From Gloeocapsopsis sp. IPPAS B-1203 (GTDB taxonomy: Bacteria; Cyanobacteriota; Cyanobacteriia; Cyanobacteriales; Chroococcidiopsidaceae), in NCBI RefSeq assembly GCF_002749975.1, contig NZ_PEIG01000001.1, positions 496,001 through 560,000 of the forward strand: a stretch of 64,000 nucleotides of DNA, given 5' to 3'. Both the position numbers and the translations under genes were made by a program. Positions within the stretch are counted from its first letter, which is position 1. Every line of letters begins with the position of its first letter. This document shows, piece by piece, positions 1 to 9,031 of the stretch. The notes below the pieces were generated by a model. The model was not told where the DNA came from and searched no databases. It saw nothing but the letters and a program-made list of their open reading frames with translations.

Positions 1-643
1 AGGTAGAATTAAAGATAGTTATAGGTCAATAGTTAATGGCTAGGGTAGCAATAATTAATAATTAATCATTAACTAGCATAATGCGCGCTGTAAACTACCA
101 TCACAGCGAGTGCATTTTTCTCTACTGTATCTACTACTTGCTTGAATAGTACCAATCTTTTCAGGAATGAATGCAAATAATATTAAACTTCTGTTGGGTT
201 TTAGAAGCAGATATGGCAGATGTGTAGACTAGAGATTATAGACCAAAGACCTCAAGCAATTGCTACACTTTTTTGCGATCGCAGCAGAGCTACTATAAAA
301 GCACCAATTACAACTATCTCATTCACCGCAGACTAATTCTTACATAGAAAAATACTGAATTTATCTGTATCGACAACCTTATGGTTTCAGAGGAAGATAC
401 TGAAGTGAACATGAATGTGAGTTTAACTATTCAGTAAGCGTTGACTAACAATTACAGTACTTTTATTCGATAGATGCTCTCTTAGTTAAACCTAGAAATA
501 AAGCTTCGCTGAATTATTTGCAATACATTTACTAACACATCTTAATCGCATTATTGACTGCGGCTAGTCATGACTTTGTTTGTAAGATCTAAGGTTTTAT
601 TTGTATTTACTCTTTTAAATTACATTGATTAACCAGTGTTGAT
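1..643. other. Intergenic region upstream of the EPS island
   Basis: No convincing open reading frame is present. The stretch is AT-rich, has one HIP1 octamer near 276, and contains copy 1 of the 21-bp EPS-island element at 355-375. It probably holds the promoter and a long leader for the gene starting at 644. Confidence 0.5.
355..375 (-). promoter_or_regulatory. EPS-island 21-bp element, copy 1
   Basis: The minus strand matches the seven-copy consensus GTCGATACaGAaAAgTTCAG. It lies 268 bp upstream of the phosphodiesterase-like gene at 644. Relative to that gene it has the same orientation as the other six copies have to theirs. Similarity to copies 3 and 5 continues some 15 bp further towards the gene, ending in a TTTCAG-like block. 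Function is inferred, not known. Confidence 0.6.
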
Positions 644-2305
644 ATGAAAACTCCTGTTATTGCAATTGGCTTGGATGCAGCTGAACCAGCGTTAATTGAA
701 CAATGGATTTCTCAAGGATACTTAAAAAATCTACGTAGTTTGAAGGAGCAAGGTGCCTATAATCGATTACACAATTTCAATTATTACAGAGCAGAAACGC
801 CTTGGACAACTTTTTTGACAGGGTGTTCGCCCCAGAAGACTGGGTATTGGGCACCTATTAAACTTCGTCAAGGAACTTATGAGATAGACGAAATTGGTGC
901 TTACGATTTTGCTGAGTACCCACCTTTTTATACATTAGGAGATGAGTATAAGGTAGGAATATTTGACCTGCCCCATTCTAGACCCTCCAATCAAGTAAAC
1001 GGCGTACAGGTTTTTGCTTGGGGAGCGCATGCTCCTTTAACATCTAGTGAATCTCAACCATCACAACTACTACAGCAACTGATTGATAAGTATGGAGAAC
1101 ATCCAGCATTGCATAAAGATCATGCAAGTTGTCTGGATGTAGCTGCGTTGAAACGCCTGCAAAAAAATCTTGAGGTTGGGATCTCGCGTCGTTCTGCTAT
1201 TTGTCAAGAGCTATTGCAAAGAGAAGATTGGGACTTATTTTTAACAATCTTTGGTGAAACTCATTCAGCAGGGCACTATTTTTGGCATCTTAGTCAATCA
1301 GATCATCCTTTATATGCGCTATTGAATCGCCCTTCTGGAGATCCTTTACTAGAAGTTTTCCAAGCTATAGACCAAGCCATTGGTGAAATCTTAACTAAAG
1401 CACCAGAAAATGCTCGCATCTTGATTTTTGCCGATCATGGCATGGGTGCCAATGTTATGGATTTACCCAGTATGGTGTTTTTACCAGAGTTGCTCTATCG
1501 ATTGAGTTTCCCAGCACGTGTAGGAATAGCTGCAGGTCAATTGGGAACAACGTTAAAACATCCTTTCACTGGAGTACGTATTCAGCGGGGACCGTTGGGT
1601 ATGCTTTGGAGCTTAAAACATGACTCTAATCCATTGAAAAGAGCGTTGCGCCGCAACACTCCGACTAAATTATTCAATTACCTTGAGCCGCTTTTTGGTA
1701 ATTCTCAACAGTCCGATTTAATTTCTCCCTTCCAATTACAAGCGCAATCAGATCCTTTATACTACCAACCTGCAGTTTGGTATAAACCATTTTGGTCTCA
1801 AATGAAAGCATTTGCGTTGCCAAGTTTTTCAGAAGGTTATATTCGCATCAATTTACAAGGAAGAGAACCTGAAGGAATTGTTGCACCATCAGAGTATGAA
1901 GCCCTTTGCGATCAATTAAGCCAAGAACTTTATGCATTAAGAAATAGTCGAACTGGTACGCCCATAGTCAAAAATATTATTCGCACGCGGCAATCAGCAA
2001 TTGATGTTGATCCTAAGCTACCGGATGCTGACTTAGTAGTTATTTGGCAAGAAGATCATGCTACAGATGTTGTGGATAGTCCTACGCTTGGACGTATTGG
2101 TCCAGTACCCTATTTTCGGACAGGTAGTCATCGTTCGCAAGGTTTCTTAATTGCCAAAGGACCTGGAATTGCTTCTGGTTCTACATTACCCCTGGGACAT
2201 GCGCTAGATCTTGCACCAACAATTTTGAAGCTTATGGATGCTCCAATTCCTGAGTATTGCGAGGGCAAGGCATTACTAGATTTATCTTCAGTCCTTGTTG
2301 GCTAA
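644..2305 (+). CDS. Alkaline-phosphatase-superfamily phosphodiesterase (type I phosphodiesterase/nucleotide pyrophosphatase-like)
   Basis: This 553-aa soluble protein has the metal-binding layout of the alkaline phosphatase superfamily. An N-terminal GLDAAEP (Asp11) is followed by ETPWTTFLTG near residue 51, where a Thr would be the nucleophile. ETHSAGHYFW, FADHGMG near 265 and a C-terminal TGSHR complete the set. Family members hydrolyse phosphodiester, pyrophosphate or phosphonate bonds, usually with two zinc ions. No signal peptide is visible, so it should act in the cytoplasm. It opens the EPS island 47 bp ahead of the chain-length gene and may trim a nucleotide-sugar or lipid-linked intermediate. 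The substrate is unknown. Confidence 0.75.
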   Translation: MKTPVIAIGLDAAEPALIEQWISQGYLKNLRSLKEQGAYNRLHNFNYYRAETPWTTFLTGCSPQKTGYWAPIKLRQGTYEIDEIGAYDFAEYPPFYTLGDEYKVGIFDLPHSRPSNQVNGVQVFAWGAHAPLTSSESQPSQLLQQLIDKYGEHPALHKDHASCLDVAALKRLQKNLEVGISRRSAICQELLQREDWDLFLTIFGETHSAGHYFWHLSQSDHPLYALLNRPSGDPLLEVFQAIDQAIGEILTKAPENARILIFADHGMGANVMDLPSMVFLPELLYRLSFPARVGIAAGQLGTTLKHPFTGVRIQRGPLGMLWSLKHDSNPLKRALRRNTPTKLFNYLEPLFGNSQQSDLISPFQLQAQSDPLYYQPAVWYKPFWSQMKAFALPSFSEGYIRINLQGREPEGIVAPSEYEALCDQLSQELYALRNSRTGTPIVKNIIRTRQSAIDVDPKLPDADLVVIWQEDHATDVVDSPTLGRIGPVPYFRTGSHRSQGFLIAKGPGIASGSTLPLGHALDLAPTILKLMDAPIPEYCEGKALLDLSSVLVG

Positions 2306-2402
2306 ATCAGCTAGTTAAAGTGATTGATATTTCAGTGTACAACAGCGCTACTTGGGGACAAAAATAACTTTTTCCCACTTACTACTCTTCAACAAAAGAA
2401 AG

Positions 2403-3821
2403 ATGGCAGAATCTATTAGAATACCTCACCGCGCTACAAGGCGTCAAAAACTAGACTGGAATGGAAAAAACTACTTATTCTTGGGTTTGGCTGTCAATGC
2501 AGTACTTTGGACGTCAGCGTTTACTTATCTGAGTACTCAACAACCAACCTACACTAGCAGTTGGACAGCCACTTTACCAGGCACAGAGTCAAGAACATCT
2601 GTAAATTTACCTCAAATTGGGCAAACTTCTACTCAGGTACAGTCTCCATATAGCAACACCTCGCAAGACCCCAGAGAGAATTATAAGTTTATTGCAGAGA
2701 GTGAACCAGTTCGTTTAGCTGCTGCCTCTCTAGTTAACATGACTTTAGAAGAGTTTGGTAAGCCGCGAGTTGAGAGAATTGCTAATACCACGCTTGTAAC
2801 TTTCAAGGTTAGTGGAGAAACGCCAGAAGAAGCTCAGGCAAAATCATATGCACTTCATAAAGCGCTTGATGCCAGACTTCGCGAGCTAAGAGTTCAAGAA
2901 TCTACTATCCAAAACACTGGCTTTGAAGCAGTACTAGGTACAGCACGCAAAAAACTACAGGAATCGCAGCAACGCCTGTCTGATTACAAAGCTCGCTCAG
3001 GTCTGAGCGCTAACGAACAAGTTACTCAACTTTCTTCTAGTATTGAACAGCTACGCAAGGAACAAGCTAACATCGCATCTCAACAACAACAAGCTGATGC
3101 TCGTTTGCAGCAGCTATCAGCTAACTTAGGTTTGTCTGCTCAACAAGCTACAGAAGCTTTCAGCTTGCAAACAGATCCTTATTTTCAAAAAGCATTAAGT
3201 GATTACGGAGAAACGAGTGGTATTGTAGCTGATCTCAGCTCTAGATACACATCAGAAAACCCTGCTTTGATCAACCAGGAAGCTAAACGAGATGCTATGG
3301 AAGCAGCCTTGTTAGCTCGAAGTCAGTCTCTATTAGGAAAACCTGTTAGTCTCGGATATGTGGAGCAACTAAGCCTAAACAATAGTGGCGCTCGACAACA
3401 ACTTTTTCAACAGTTAGTTTTAGTTCAAGCAGATAAGCAAGGACTCCAAGCGCAGGCAAAGGAAATCGAACAGCAAATAGCAATACTTGATAACAGGCTC
3501 AAAAACTTAGCTCAGCATCAGTCTGTAGTAGACGATCTTCAGCGAGATGTACTCATTTCTGAGGCAATATTTTCCTCTACACTAGCCAATTTAGATCTTG
3601 GTGGTTCAGACAATTTAGGCTCGTTTCCTCCTATCCAAGTTCTCACAGAACCTAGTCTACCGCAAAGCCCTAGTGCACCAAACAAGCAATTTATTTTGCT
3701 AGGGACAACATTAGGTTCCCTGTTTTTAACTGCTGGTTTATTATCAATTTTTTACCGCAAACATTACAGTTCATTGTTTAAAAAAGCTAAGTCTCTGCGC
3801 ACAAGGGAAATGCCACTATAA
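2403..3821 (+). CDS. Wzz/GumC-type polysaccharide co-polymerase without kinase domain
   Basis: The 472-aa protein starts at an ATG at 2403, preceded by a weak AAGAAAG. The frame also opens at a TTG at 2352, which I reject. It has one membrane segment near the N-terminus (NYLFLGLAVNAVLWTSAF) and a second near the C-terminus (FILLGTTLGSLFLTAGLL). Between them lies a long, Gln/Ala-rich periplasmic coiled-coil region. This is the layout of chain-length determinants that set polysaccharide length with Wzy. There is no Walker A tyrosine-kinase domain after the second membrane segment, so a separate kinase would have to be elsewhere. It sits between the phosphodiesterase and the polymerase genes, co-directional with both. 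Confidence 0.8.
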   Translation: MAESIRIPHRATRRQKLDWNGKNYLFLGLAVNAVLWTSAFTYLSTQQPTYTSSWTATLPGTESRTSVNLPQIGQTSTQVQSPYSNTSQDPRENYKFIAESEPVRLAAASLVNMTLEEFGKPRVERIANTTLVTFKVSGETPEEAQAKSYALHKALDARLRELRVQESTIQNTGFEAVLGTARKKLQESQQRLSDYKARSGLSANEQVTQLSSSIEQLRKEQANIASQQQQADARLQQLSANLGLSAQQATEAFSLQTDPYFQKALSDYGETSGIVADLSSRYTSENPALINQEAKRDAMEAALLARSQSLLGKPVSLGYVEQLSLNNSGARQQLFQQLVLVQADKQGLQAQAKEIEQQIAILDNRLKNLAQHQSVVDDLQRDVLISEAIFSSTLANLDLGGSDNLGSFPPIQVLTEPSLPQSPSAPNKQFILLGTTLGSLFLTAGLLSIFYRKHYSSLFKKAKSLRTREMPL

Positions 3822-3836
3822 GCAGAGACTTTTCCT
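3789..3836 (+). terminator. Hairpin overlapping the end of the co-polymerase gene
   Basis: AAGTCTCTGC (3789-3798) pairs with GCAGAGACTT (3822-3831), followed by a short T stretch. The left arm lies inside the coding sequence and the right arm just after the stop. It could be an attenuating terminator before the polymerase gene. Confidence 0.45.
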
Positions 3837-3871
3837 AAAAAACATAGTACATCGTTCTGCTCTAATATCTC

Positions 3872-5131
3872 ATGAAGCCACAAAATTTTGAAGAAAAAGT
3901 AATTTGGTATTGCATCGTTGGAACGTATGCACTGTACTTTCTAGGAGCACAGTTCATAGTAATACCTGTGATGGCTTGGATTTTAGGGTTATACGCGTGC
4001 AAAAAACTTTGGGAGCAAACAAACGACACACCAGTTGAAAAGAGGCTTACTATTCCTTTTGCCATTTGGATATGGGCTGCTTCCATGTTAGTCATGGAAG
4101 TTGCTCTAATTATGGGTCATCTTGACTTTGACTTAGGAACTGTCAAGATTATCAAATCAACTATAAACTCTTTTGCTAGAACATGGGCTCTTTTCGTCTT
4201 ATTTCCTCTCATTGGCAGCCTTCTTAATATCCGACATCAAATACTATGTAGAGCGATTTGCCTTCTTTGCTTGCAAACTTTAATTATTGTTCCTTTCTCA
4301 TATTTAATAGCACATACAAACTTAGCTGGCTTTACGTATATTTCCCCCTTACAGAAAATAGGAGGTTTAAGCGAGTTATTTTACACTGTAAAGTTATTCG
4401 ATCATGTGCGAGGAAGCCAAATTCGCCTACGTTTATTTGCTCCTTGGTCTCCTGCTTTGGGGCTAGTAGCTAATGTTTACTTTTACCTCGCTTGTTTAGA
4501 ACCTCAAAAGAAGTGGCGGTGGATTGGTATAGCTGCTGCTATTATTATGATTATTGGCTCAGTATCAAGAGCAGCTATTGTTTGTTTGCCAGCTACTTTA
4601 GTTCTAACTTGGCTTCTCGTGAACTTTACTAAACCCCGAGTACAAATTGCCACTGGAACTACTAGCTTCTTTCTAGGTTTTTTAGGCACGCAGTTATTGG
4701 ATGTAGTAGATCATTTCAAAAATTATTTTCATAGCTTTCGTAGTGCATCCTCAGCAACTAGAGACGTATTAAATAGTATGTCTTTATATCGATGGCAACA
4801 AGCACCAATTTGGGGTCATGGAATGGTTGAGTCAGCTGCCTCAGCGATCCTACGTGTACCCCTTGGGACTCACCATACGTGGGTTGGTCTTCTATTTCGT
4901 CATGGAGTAGTCGGTTTTTCTGCTTTAGCTTTTCCTATGTTGTGGAGTTTTCTTGAGCTGGTAGCGCGATCGCAGAAAAATATACTTGCAAGAGTTAGTT
5001 TAAGCATATTAATAACTTTGTTTGTTTTCAGTTTTGTTGAAAATCTAGATCCATTAACTTATCTTTTCTGGCCTGGTTTAGTCATGATGGGTATGGCATT
5101 GAAAGTCAAAACACCTGTAAGTCAAACATAA
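3872..5131 (+). CDS. O-antigen ligase/polymerase family membrane protein (Wzy-like)
   Basis: The 419-aa product is an integral membrane protein with about ten hydrophobic segments. The C-terminal half carries GHGMVE and GTHHTWVGLLFRHGVVGF, the pattern of the Wzy_C/O-antigen-ligase family. These proteins join lipid-linked repeat units, or transfer glycan, on the outer face of the inner membrane. The start ATG at 3872 follows the co-polymerase by 50 bp, so the two are probably co-transcribed. Polymerase is favoured over ligase because this is an EPS cluster with a chain-length protein directly upstream. One HIP1 site lies inside the gene. Confidence 0.75.
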   Translation: MKPQNFEEKVIWYCIVGTYALYFLGAQFIVIPVMAWILGLYACKKLWEQTNDTPVEKRLTIPFAIWIWAASMLVMEVALIMGHLDFDLGTVKIIKSTINSFARTWALFVLFPLIGSLLNIRHQILCRAICLLCLQTLIIVPFSYLIAHTNLAGFTYISPLQKIGGLSELFYTVKLFDHVRGSQIRLRLFAPWSPALGLVANVYFYLACLEPQKKWRWIGIAAAIIMIIGSVSRAAIVCLPATLVLTWLLVNFTKPRVQIATGTTSFFLGFLGTQLLDVVDHFKNYFHSFRSASSATRDVLNSMSLYRWQQAPIWGHGMVESAASAILRVPLGTHHTWVGLLFRHGVVGFSALAFPMLWSFLELVARSQKNILARVSLSILITLFVFSFVENLDPLTYLFWPGLVMMGMALKVKTPVSQT

Positions 5132-5334
5132 TTTGATTTACTTATACTTTTTAACATAAGCAATACCATGCTTTACATCTTGAAAAATAAACCTATTAAA
5201 TTTGCTTCTAATCTGTTGACCTAATTCGATTTTAGCAAATGTTACTTCACAAGTTATTACAAACTCAGTTATGAGAAAATTACTGAGTAAGCACTTAGTT
5301 TGAAAAATAGAAGTTTTAATATTGAGCTTAAATC

Positions 5335-6312
5335 ATGGTAGATGTATCTATTATTATTCCTGCTTATAACGCAGAAAAAACCATTTTAACAACAATTAAA
5401 TCTATTCAGAAACAAACTTGTTCTAATTTTGAGTTAATCGTGATTGATGATGGCTCAACTGACAAAACTTGTGAATTACTTAGTACACTTTCTGAACCAA
5501 AATTAAAAGTTTTTTCTTATAAAAATGGTGGTCTTCCTGTAGCTCGTAATCGTGGTATTACTCACGCAAGGGGAGATTATATTACATTTATTGATGCAGA
5601 TGACTTATGGACACCTGATAAACTAGAACTACAGTTAGCCGCTTTACAAGAGTCTTCTGAGGCAGGAGCTGCATATAGCTGGACTGTTTTTATCGATGAA
5701 GAAGAAAAATTACTATATGCAGGAAAACCACTGTTTTTTGAAGGTAATATTTATCCTCACTTATTAGTTGAAAACTTTATCTGCAGTGGCTCAAATATTC
5801 TTGTTCGTAGGCAATTTATCGAGTCTACAGGAGAGTTTGATGCTTCTCTTAAATCTGCCGAGGATTGGGATTACAATATCCGTCTAGCCCGCCAGTGTCA
5901 TTTTGTAGTTGTTCCTAAGTATCAAATACTTTACCGGAAGTCATCACAAGCTATGTCATCTAAAGTAGATGTAATGGAAAAAGCCATTCTTACCGTCACT
6001 GACAGAGCTTTTTGTAACGCCCCAGCAGAATTACAATTTCTCAAGAACCGCTCCCTAGCAAAAACCTATCAATTTTTTACAAAATTATATCTTGAGTACG
6101 CTTTAGATCGTGATGGGCTTAAGATAGCCAGCCAGCGAATACAAAAGGCATTCCAATTATATCCCAGGATTGCACTAGACAAAGAAACTCAGCGCATATT
6201 TTTTAAACTTTTGCTACTGCAACTGCTTCCATATAGAAAAGCTATGCAGCTTATCAAGTTTTTTGGTGAAAATTTCCCTATAATATCAATCCAAAACAAA
6301 AGTTTAACTTAA
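5335..6312 (+). CDS. Glycosyltransferase family 2
   Basis: This 325-aa cytoplasmic or membrane-associated enzyme has a GT-A fold signature. It starts MVDVSIIIPAYNAEKTI, has nucleotide-binding IDDGSTDKT near residue 39 and the DxD-type metal motif DADDLW at 87-92. It should transfer a sugar from a nucleotide donor onto the growing EPS repeat unit; the sugar cannot be read from sequence. It is the last plus-strand gene of this block, 203 bp after the polymerase, and a hairpin follows it. Confidence 0.85.
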   Translation: MVDVSIIIPAYNAEKTILTTIKSIQKQTCSNFELIVIDDGSTDKTCELLSTLSEPKLKVFSYKNGGLPVARNRGITHARGDYITFIDADDLWTPDKLELQLAALQESSEAGAAYSWTVFIDEEEKLLYAGKPLFFEGNIYPHLLVENFICSGSNILVRRQFIESTGEFDASLKSAEDWDYNIRLARQCHFVVVPKYQILYRKSSQAMSSKVDVMEKAILTVTDRAFCNAPAELQFLKNRSLAKTYQFFTKLYLEYALDRDGLKIASQRIQKAFQLYPRIALDKETQRIFFKLLLLQLLPYRKAMQLIKFFGENFPIISIQNKSLT

Positions 6313-6333
6313 GAATTAAGTGCAAGTGCAAGT

Positions 6334-6359
6334 ATGAGTGGAGTAAATTTTCCACTCAT
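6334..6359. terminator. Bidirectional terminator-like hairpin
   Basis: ATGAGTGGA (6334-6342) and TCCACTCAT (6351-6359) form a 9-bp stem with an 8-base loop. It lies between the convergent GT2 gene (ends 6312) and sulfotransferase gene (ends 6394). The T tract is weak. Confidence 0.5.
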
Positions 6360-6393
6360 TTAACTTCTAAAACTATGGTATTAATTATCCACT

Positions 6394-7440
6394 CTATTGA
6401 CTAAAAGCAAGGCAAAATCGACGCCAAACATAGTTGAAAATATTACTTATCCGGCTTTTGTTAGCAATCAAGGAACGCAATCCAGCAAAAGGTAGAGTTA
6501 TCCAAGAACCAATGATTAGAACAGGTGGAACTGAGATGGGTTCTTGTTCATATCCAACTTTGTTCAATAAACCACCGCAGATATACTGGAAGGTGGCAAT
6601 CTCTGTGGGCTCAAGTTTCTCTCGCCATCTATACGCTGGCTCTTTGGAAAAACCAACTCTTGAAGAGCTTGGCTTATCAGAGTAAGAGCTATTGACTAAA
6701 TTAATTTCAAGCATTGAGGGTTCATAGTCTAAACCTAACCATGATGTTAGGGTACTAAGCGTTGACTCTGGAGCAGTTATGAGGTCTTCAAACCGCTGGA
6801 TATAAACACGCTCTGTACCAAATTGCTCGCGAGCTTGAAGCGCTGCATTGAAAGCTGCTTTCCACATCAGACTAATGATTGTTGGATTGTAAGAGTTGGT
6901 AATTCGACTTTTTTGAGAAGAAGCAGCAACATTCCTCCAGTCACGATATGAAGCAATAACTCCTCCTGGATGGCGAACCATACAAATAACTTTTGCACTG
7001 GGATAGCGAGTTAAAATTTCCGAAAGTTTAAAAATATGCCTGGGTGTCTTTTCACCCCACTGAGTCTTATTATCACGCTGAGCAGATAGCTGGCAAAACG
7101 CTTCAAAATACGAGTCAGTACCATAACCAAGCTTCTGTGCTAACATTCGTAACTCTATTCGATCCATCCATCCTTGTTCTGGAATACCTTCCCCATACCT
7201 TTTATGAGTAAGAGCAAGAAAGTAGTCTTCAGTAAGTTTTATCTCTGCTAAGCTTAGAGCCTGTTGCTCGCGACCAGCCATTTTTACACGTAAATCATCA
7301 AAATAGTGAGTTTCTCTGGGAGTAATATGTACGCCTGAGTGTTTGTTTAGAATTTGCTGGATTAAGGTTGTCCCAGAACGTGACGCACCAACTATAAAAA
7401 TACTTTTTTTACTAGCAACATTCGCTTTATTTGTTGTCAT
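6394..7440 (-). CDS. PAPS-dependent sulfotransferase, paralogue A
   Basis: The 348-aa protein has the P-loop-like 5'-phosphosulfate site GASRSGTTL at about residues 18-26. The 3'-phosphate-binding region is VRHPGGVIASYRDW. Such enzymes move sulfate from PAPS to a hydroxyl or amine; in an EPS cluster the acceptor is most likely a sugar. A C-terminal hydrophobic stretch (IIGSWITLPFAGLRSL) suggests membrane association. It is clearly paralogous to the 348-aa sulfotransferase at 15552-16598, which lies in the opposite orientation. It is transcribed alone, convergent with the preceding GT2. Confidence 0.82.
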   Translation of the reverse strand: MTTNKANVASKKSIFIVGASRSGTTLIQQILNKHSGVHITPRETHYFDDLRVKMAGREQQALSLAEIKLTEDYFLALTHKRYGEGIPEQGWMDRIELRMLAQKLGYGTDSYFEAFCQLSAQRDNKTQWGEKTPRHIFKLSEILTRYPSAKVICMVRHPGGVIASYRDWRNVAASSQKSRITNSYNPTIISLMWKAAFNAALQAREQFGTERVYIQRFEDLITAPESTLSTLTSWLGLDYEPSMLEINLVNSSYSDKPSSSRVGFSKEPAYRWREKLEPTEIATFQYICGGLLNKVGYEQEPISVPPVLIIGSWITLPFAGLRSLIANKSRISNIFNYVWRRFCLAFSQ

Positions 7441-7604
7441 GATTACATCTATGTCAAGTTATTAAAAAAGTATTACTTGCTTACTGAGCTAATGTGTTTA
7501 TCTATGTTAAATAGTTAACTAGATTACAAAACAGTTGGAATTAAATAAAATATTGATATTCAAGCTATCAATTTTTACTATTTAAATTAAACAAATTTTA
7601 TTTT

Positions 7605-8663
7605 CTAATTTAGACTTTTAATCTTACTAGCTAGAAGAATGGATGTAACTGGTTCTTCCCATTCATTTTCCGTAGGATTATATATTGCCCAAGGATGTCC
7701 AGCTTTACCAAAACTATAGTAACACCAAGAAAACCCTTTAGCATTTACTTCTGAAAGAACTGCTTTGATCCATTTCAACCGTAAGTATTGAGGTGCAAAA
7801 TTATTAACTCCAAACTCTCCTACATAGATTGGCTTATTGTGTTTCTTAGACCATTGATATACTTGCTGAAAAGCAACAGCTAACTCTTTATATTCTTTTT
7901 CTGTTCCCCAAAGTAATCCTTTTTTTCTGCCGCTAATACCCTGATGTGTAAAGTTTAATGGTTTATAATAATGAATTTGAGCAATAATATGCCTATCAAA
8001 AGCTGGAAGTTTTAAATTTTTAACAAGTTGCCACCAATTGTTGTAGCCAGCACTACCAATAATAATGTTTCGGTTAGGATTAGTTTTCCGTATTAGAGGA
8101 ACAACATCAGCAATCCATTGGTTCCATATGGTACTATTTAAATTACCGCAAGGCTCATTCAAAATATCAAAAATAAGATTAGCAGAATAATTTTTATAAT
8201 GAGCAGCAATCTGTGCCCAAAAAGAGAGAAAGTAAGCCTTATAGTTGCCTGGCTCATCTATAAACTCTTTATGATTTTTCATAGTGAGAACTACGACTAG
8301 TTTTTGAGAAAGGCAATCATTTATAGCACGATCGAGAGAATCAAAAAAGTCACTCTCTAGCTTAGTTCCCTGAGCATTTCTCATTGGGTACATCCATAAA
8401 CGTACTGAATTAAACCCTGCTTCTTTCACGAGAAAAGGTAACTTTGGGTTCCAAGCTACCCACCAACTAGGATCTTTAGAAGTAATCTGAGATTTTAGAT
8501 TGATGCCTTTACCAATACGCTCATTCATTACCCAAGGATCGACACCATTTTGTTTGTATATTGCTTTAGCATTTATCTGAACAAAACATGAGAATAAAAT
8601 AGTGAAAGTTAGGATAAAGACATAGATTATTCTAACTTTTTGGTTAAAAATAGATATTTTCAT
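7605..8663 (-). CDS. Glycoside hydrolase family 5 (endoglucanase/mannanase-like), exported
   Basis: The 352-aa protein begins with a Lys/Arg-containing segment and a hydrophobic core at about residues 11-30, a signal peptide or anchor. The GH5 catalytic pair is visible: the acid/base Glu170 in FDILNEPCG and the nucleophile Glu283 in VGEFGV. GNNW and HYYKP add the usual active-site aromatics. GH5 members cleave beta-1,4-linked glucans, mannans or related chains with retention. A glycanase inside an EPS cluster usually trims or releases the polymer during export. Upstream, 8664-9031 carries copy 2 of the 21-bp element, so this gene probably has its own promoter. Confidence 0.8.
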   Translation of the reverse strand: MKISIFNQKVRIIYVFILTFTILFSCFVQINAKAIYKQNGVDPWVMNERIGKGINLKSQITSKDPSWWVAWNPKLPFLVKEAGFNSVRLWMYPMRNAQGTKLESDFFDSLDRAINDCLSQKLVVVLTMKNHKEFIDEPGNYKAYFLSFWAQIAAHYKNYSANLIFDILNEPCGNLNSTIWNQWIADVVPLIRKTNPNRNIIIGSAGYNNWWQLVKNLKLPAFDRHIIAQIHYYKPLNFTHQGISGRKKGLLWGTEKEYKELAVAFQQVYQWSKKHNKPIYVGEFGVNNFAPQYLRLKWIKAVLSEVNAKGFSWCYYSFGKAGHPWAIYNPTENEWEEPVTSILLASKIKSLN

Positions 8664-9031
8664 CTTCTCTATATTAAAAATTTGTCAATTATTGCTGAAT
8701 TTAATTTTAAATTTTCCTAGTGAAGCCTGAAATAATTTACGTAGAGTGATAGAAGTAGTCTAGTTAAATTCAGTGATTAGATAATGAGGATGTTTACTAT
8801 GATTTGAGAATTTTTCTCAGATTTTTATCACAATAAAACCATATTTGACTAAAATTCTAAAAGAGTCGATACCGAAAAGTTCAGGTATAAATTATACTTT
8901 CTCAAAAGTTTTGATAGTGTGAAATCTAAGGTTTAGCAAGGATACTTTTACTCGAATTAGAGGTAAAAATCTAGAAAATAATTATTTCTGCCAAGTCATT
9001 ACTTCTTTTTATAAAGTTTACAAGATTGCTC
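8664..9031. other. Intergenic region with element copy 2
   Basis: AT-rich, with no plausible gene. It holds copy 2 of the 21-bp element and otherwise only the presumed promoter and leader of the GH5 gene. Confidence 0.5.
8864..8884 (+). promoter_or_regulatory. EPS-island 21-bp element, copy 2
   Basis: This copy differs from the consensus GTCGATACaGAaAAgTTCAG only in the central C and is followed by GTATAAAT, much as copy 7 is followed by GTATTTAG. It lies 200 bp upstream of the GH5 start, on the strand opposite to that gene. Confidence 0.65.
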
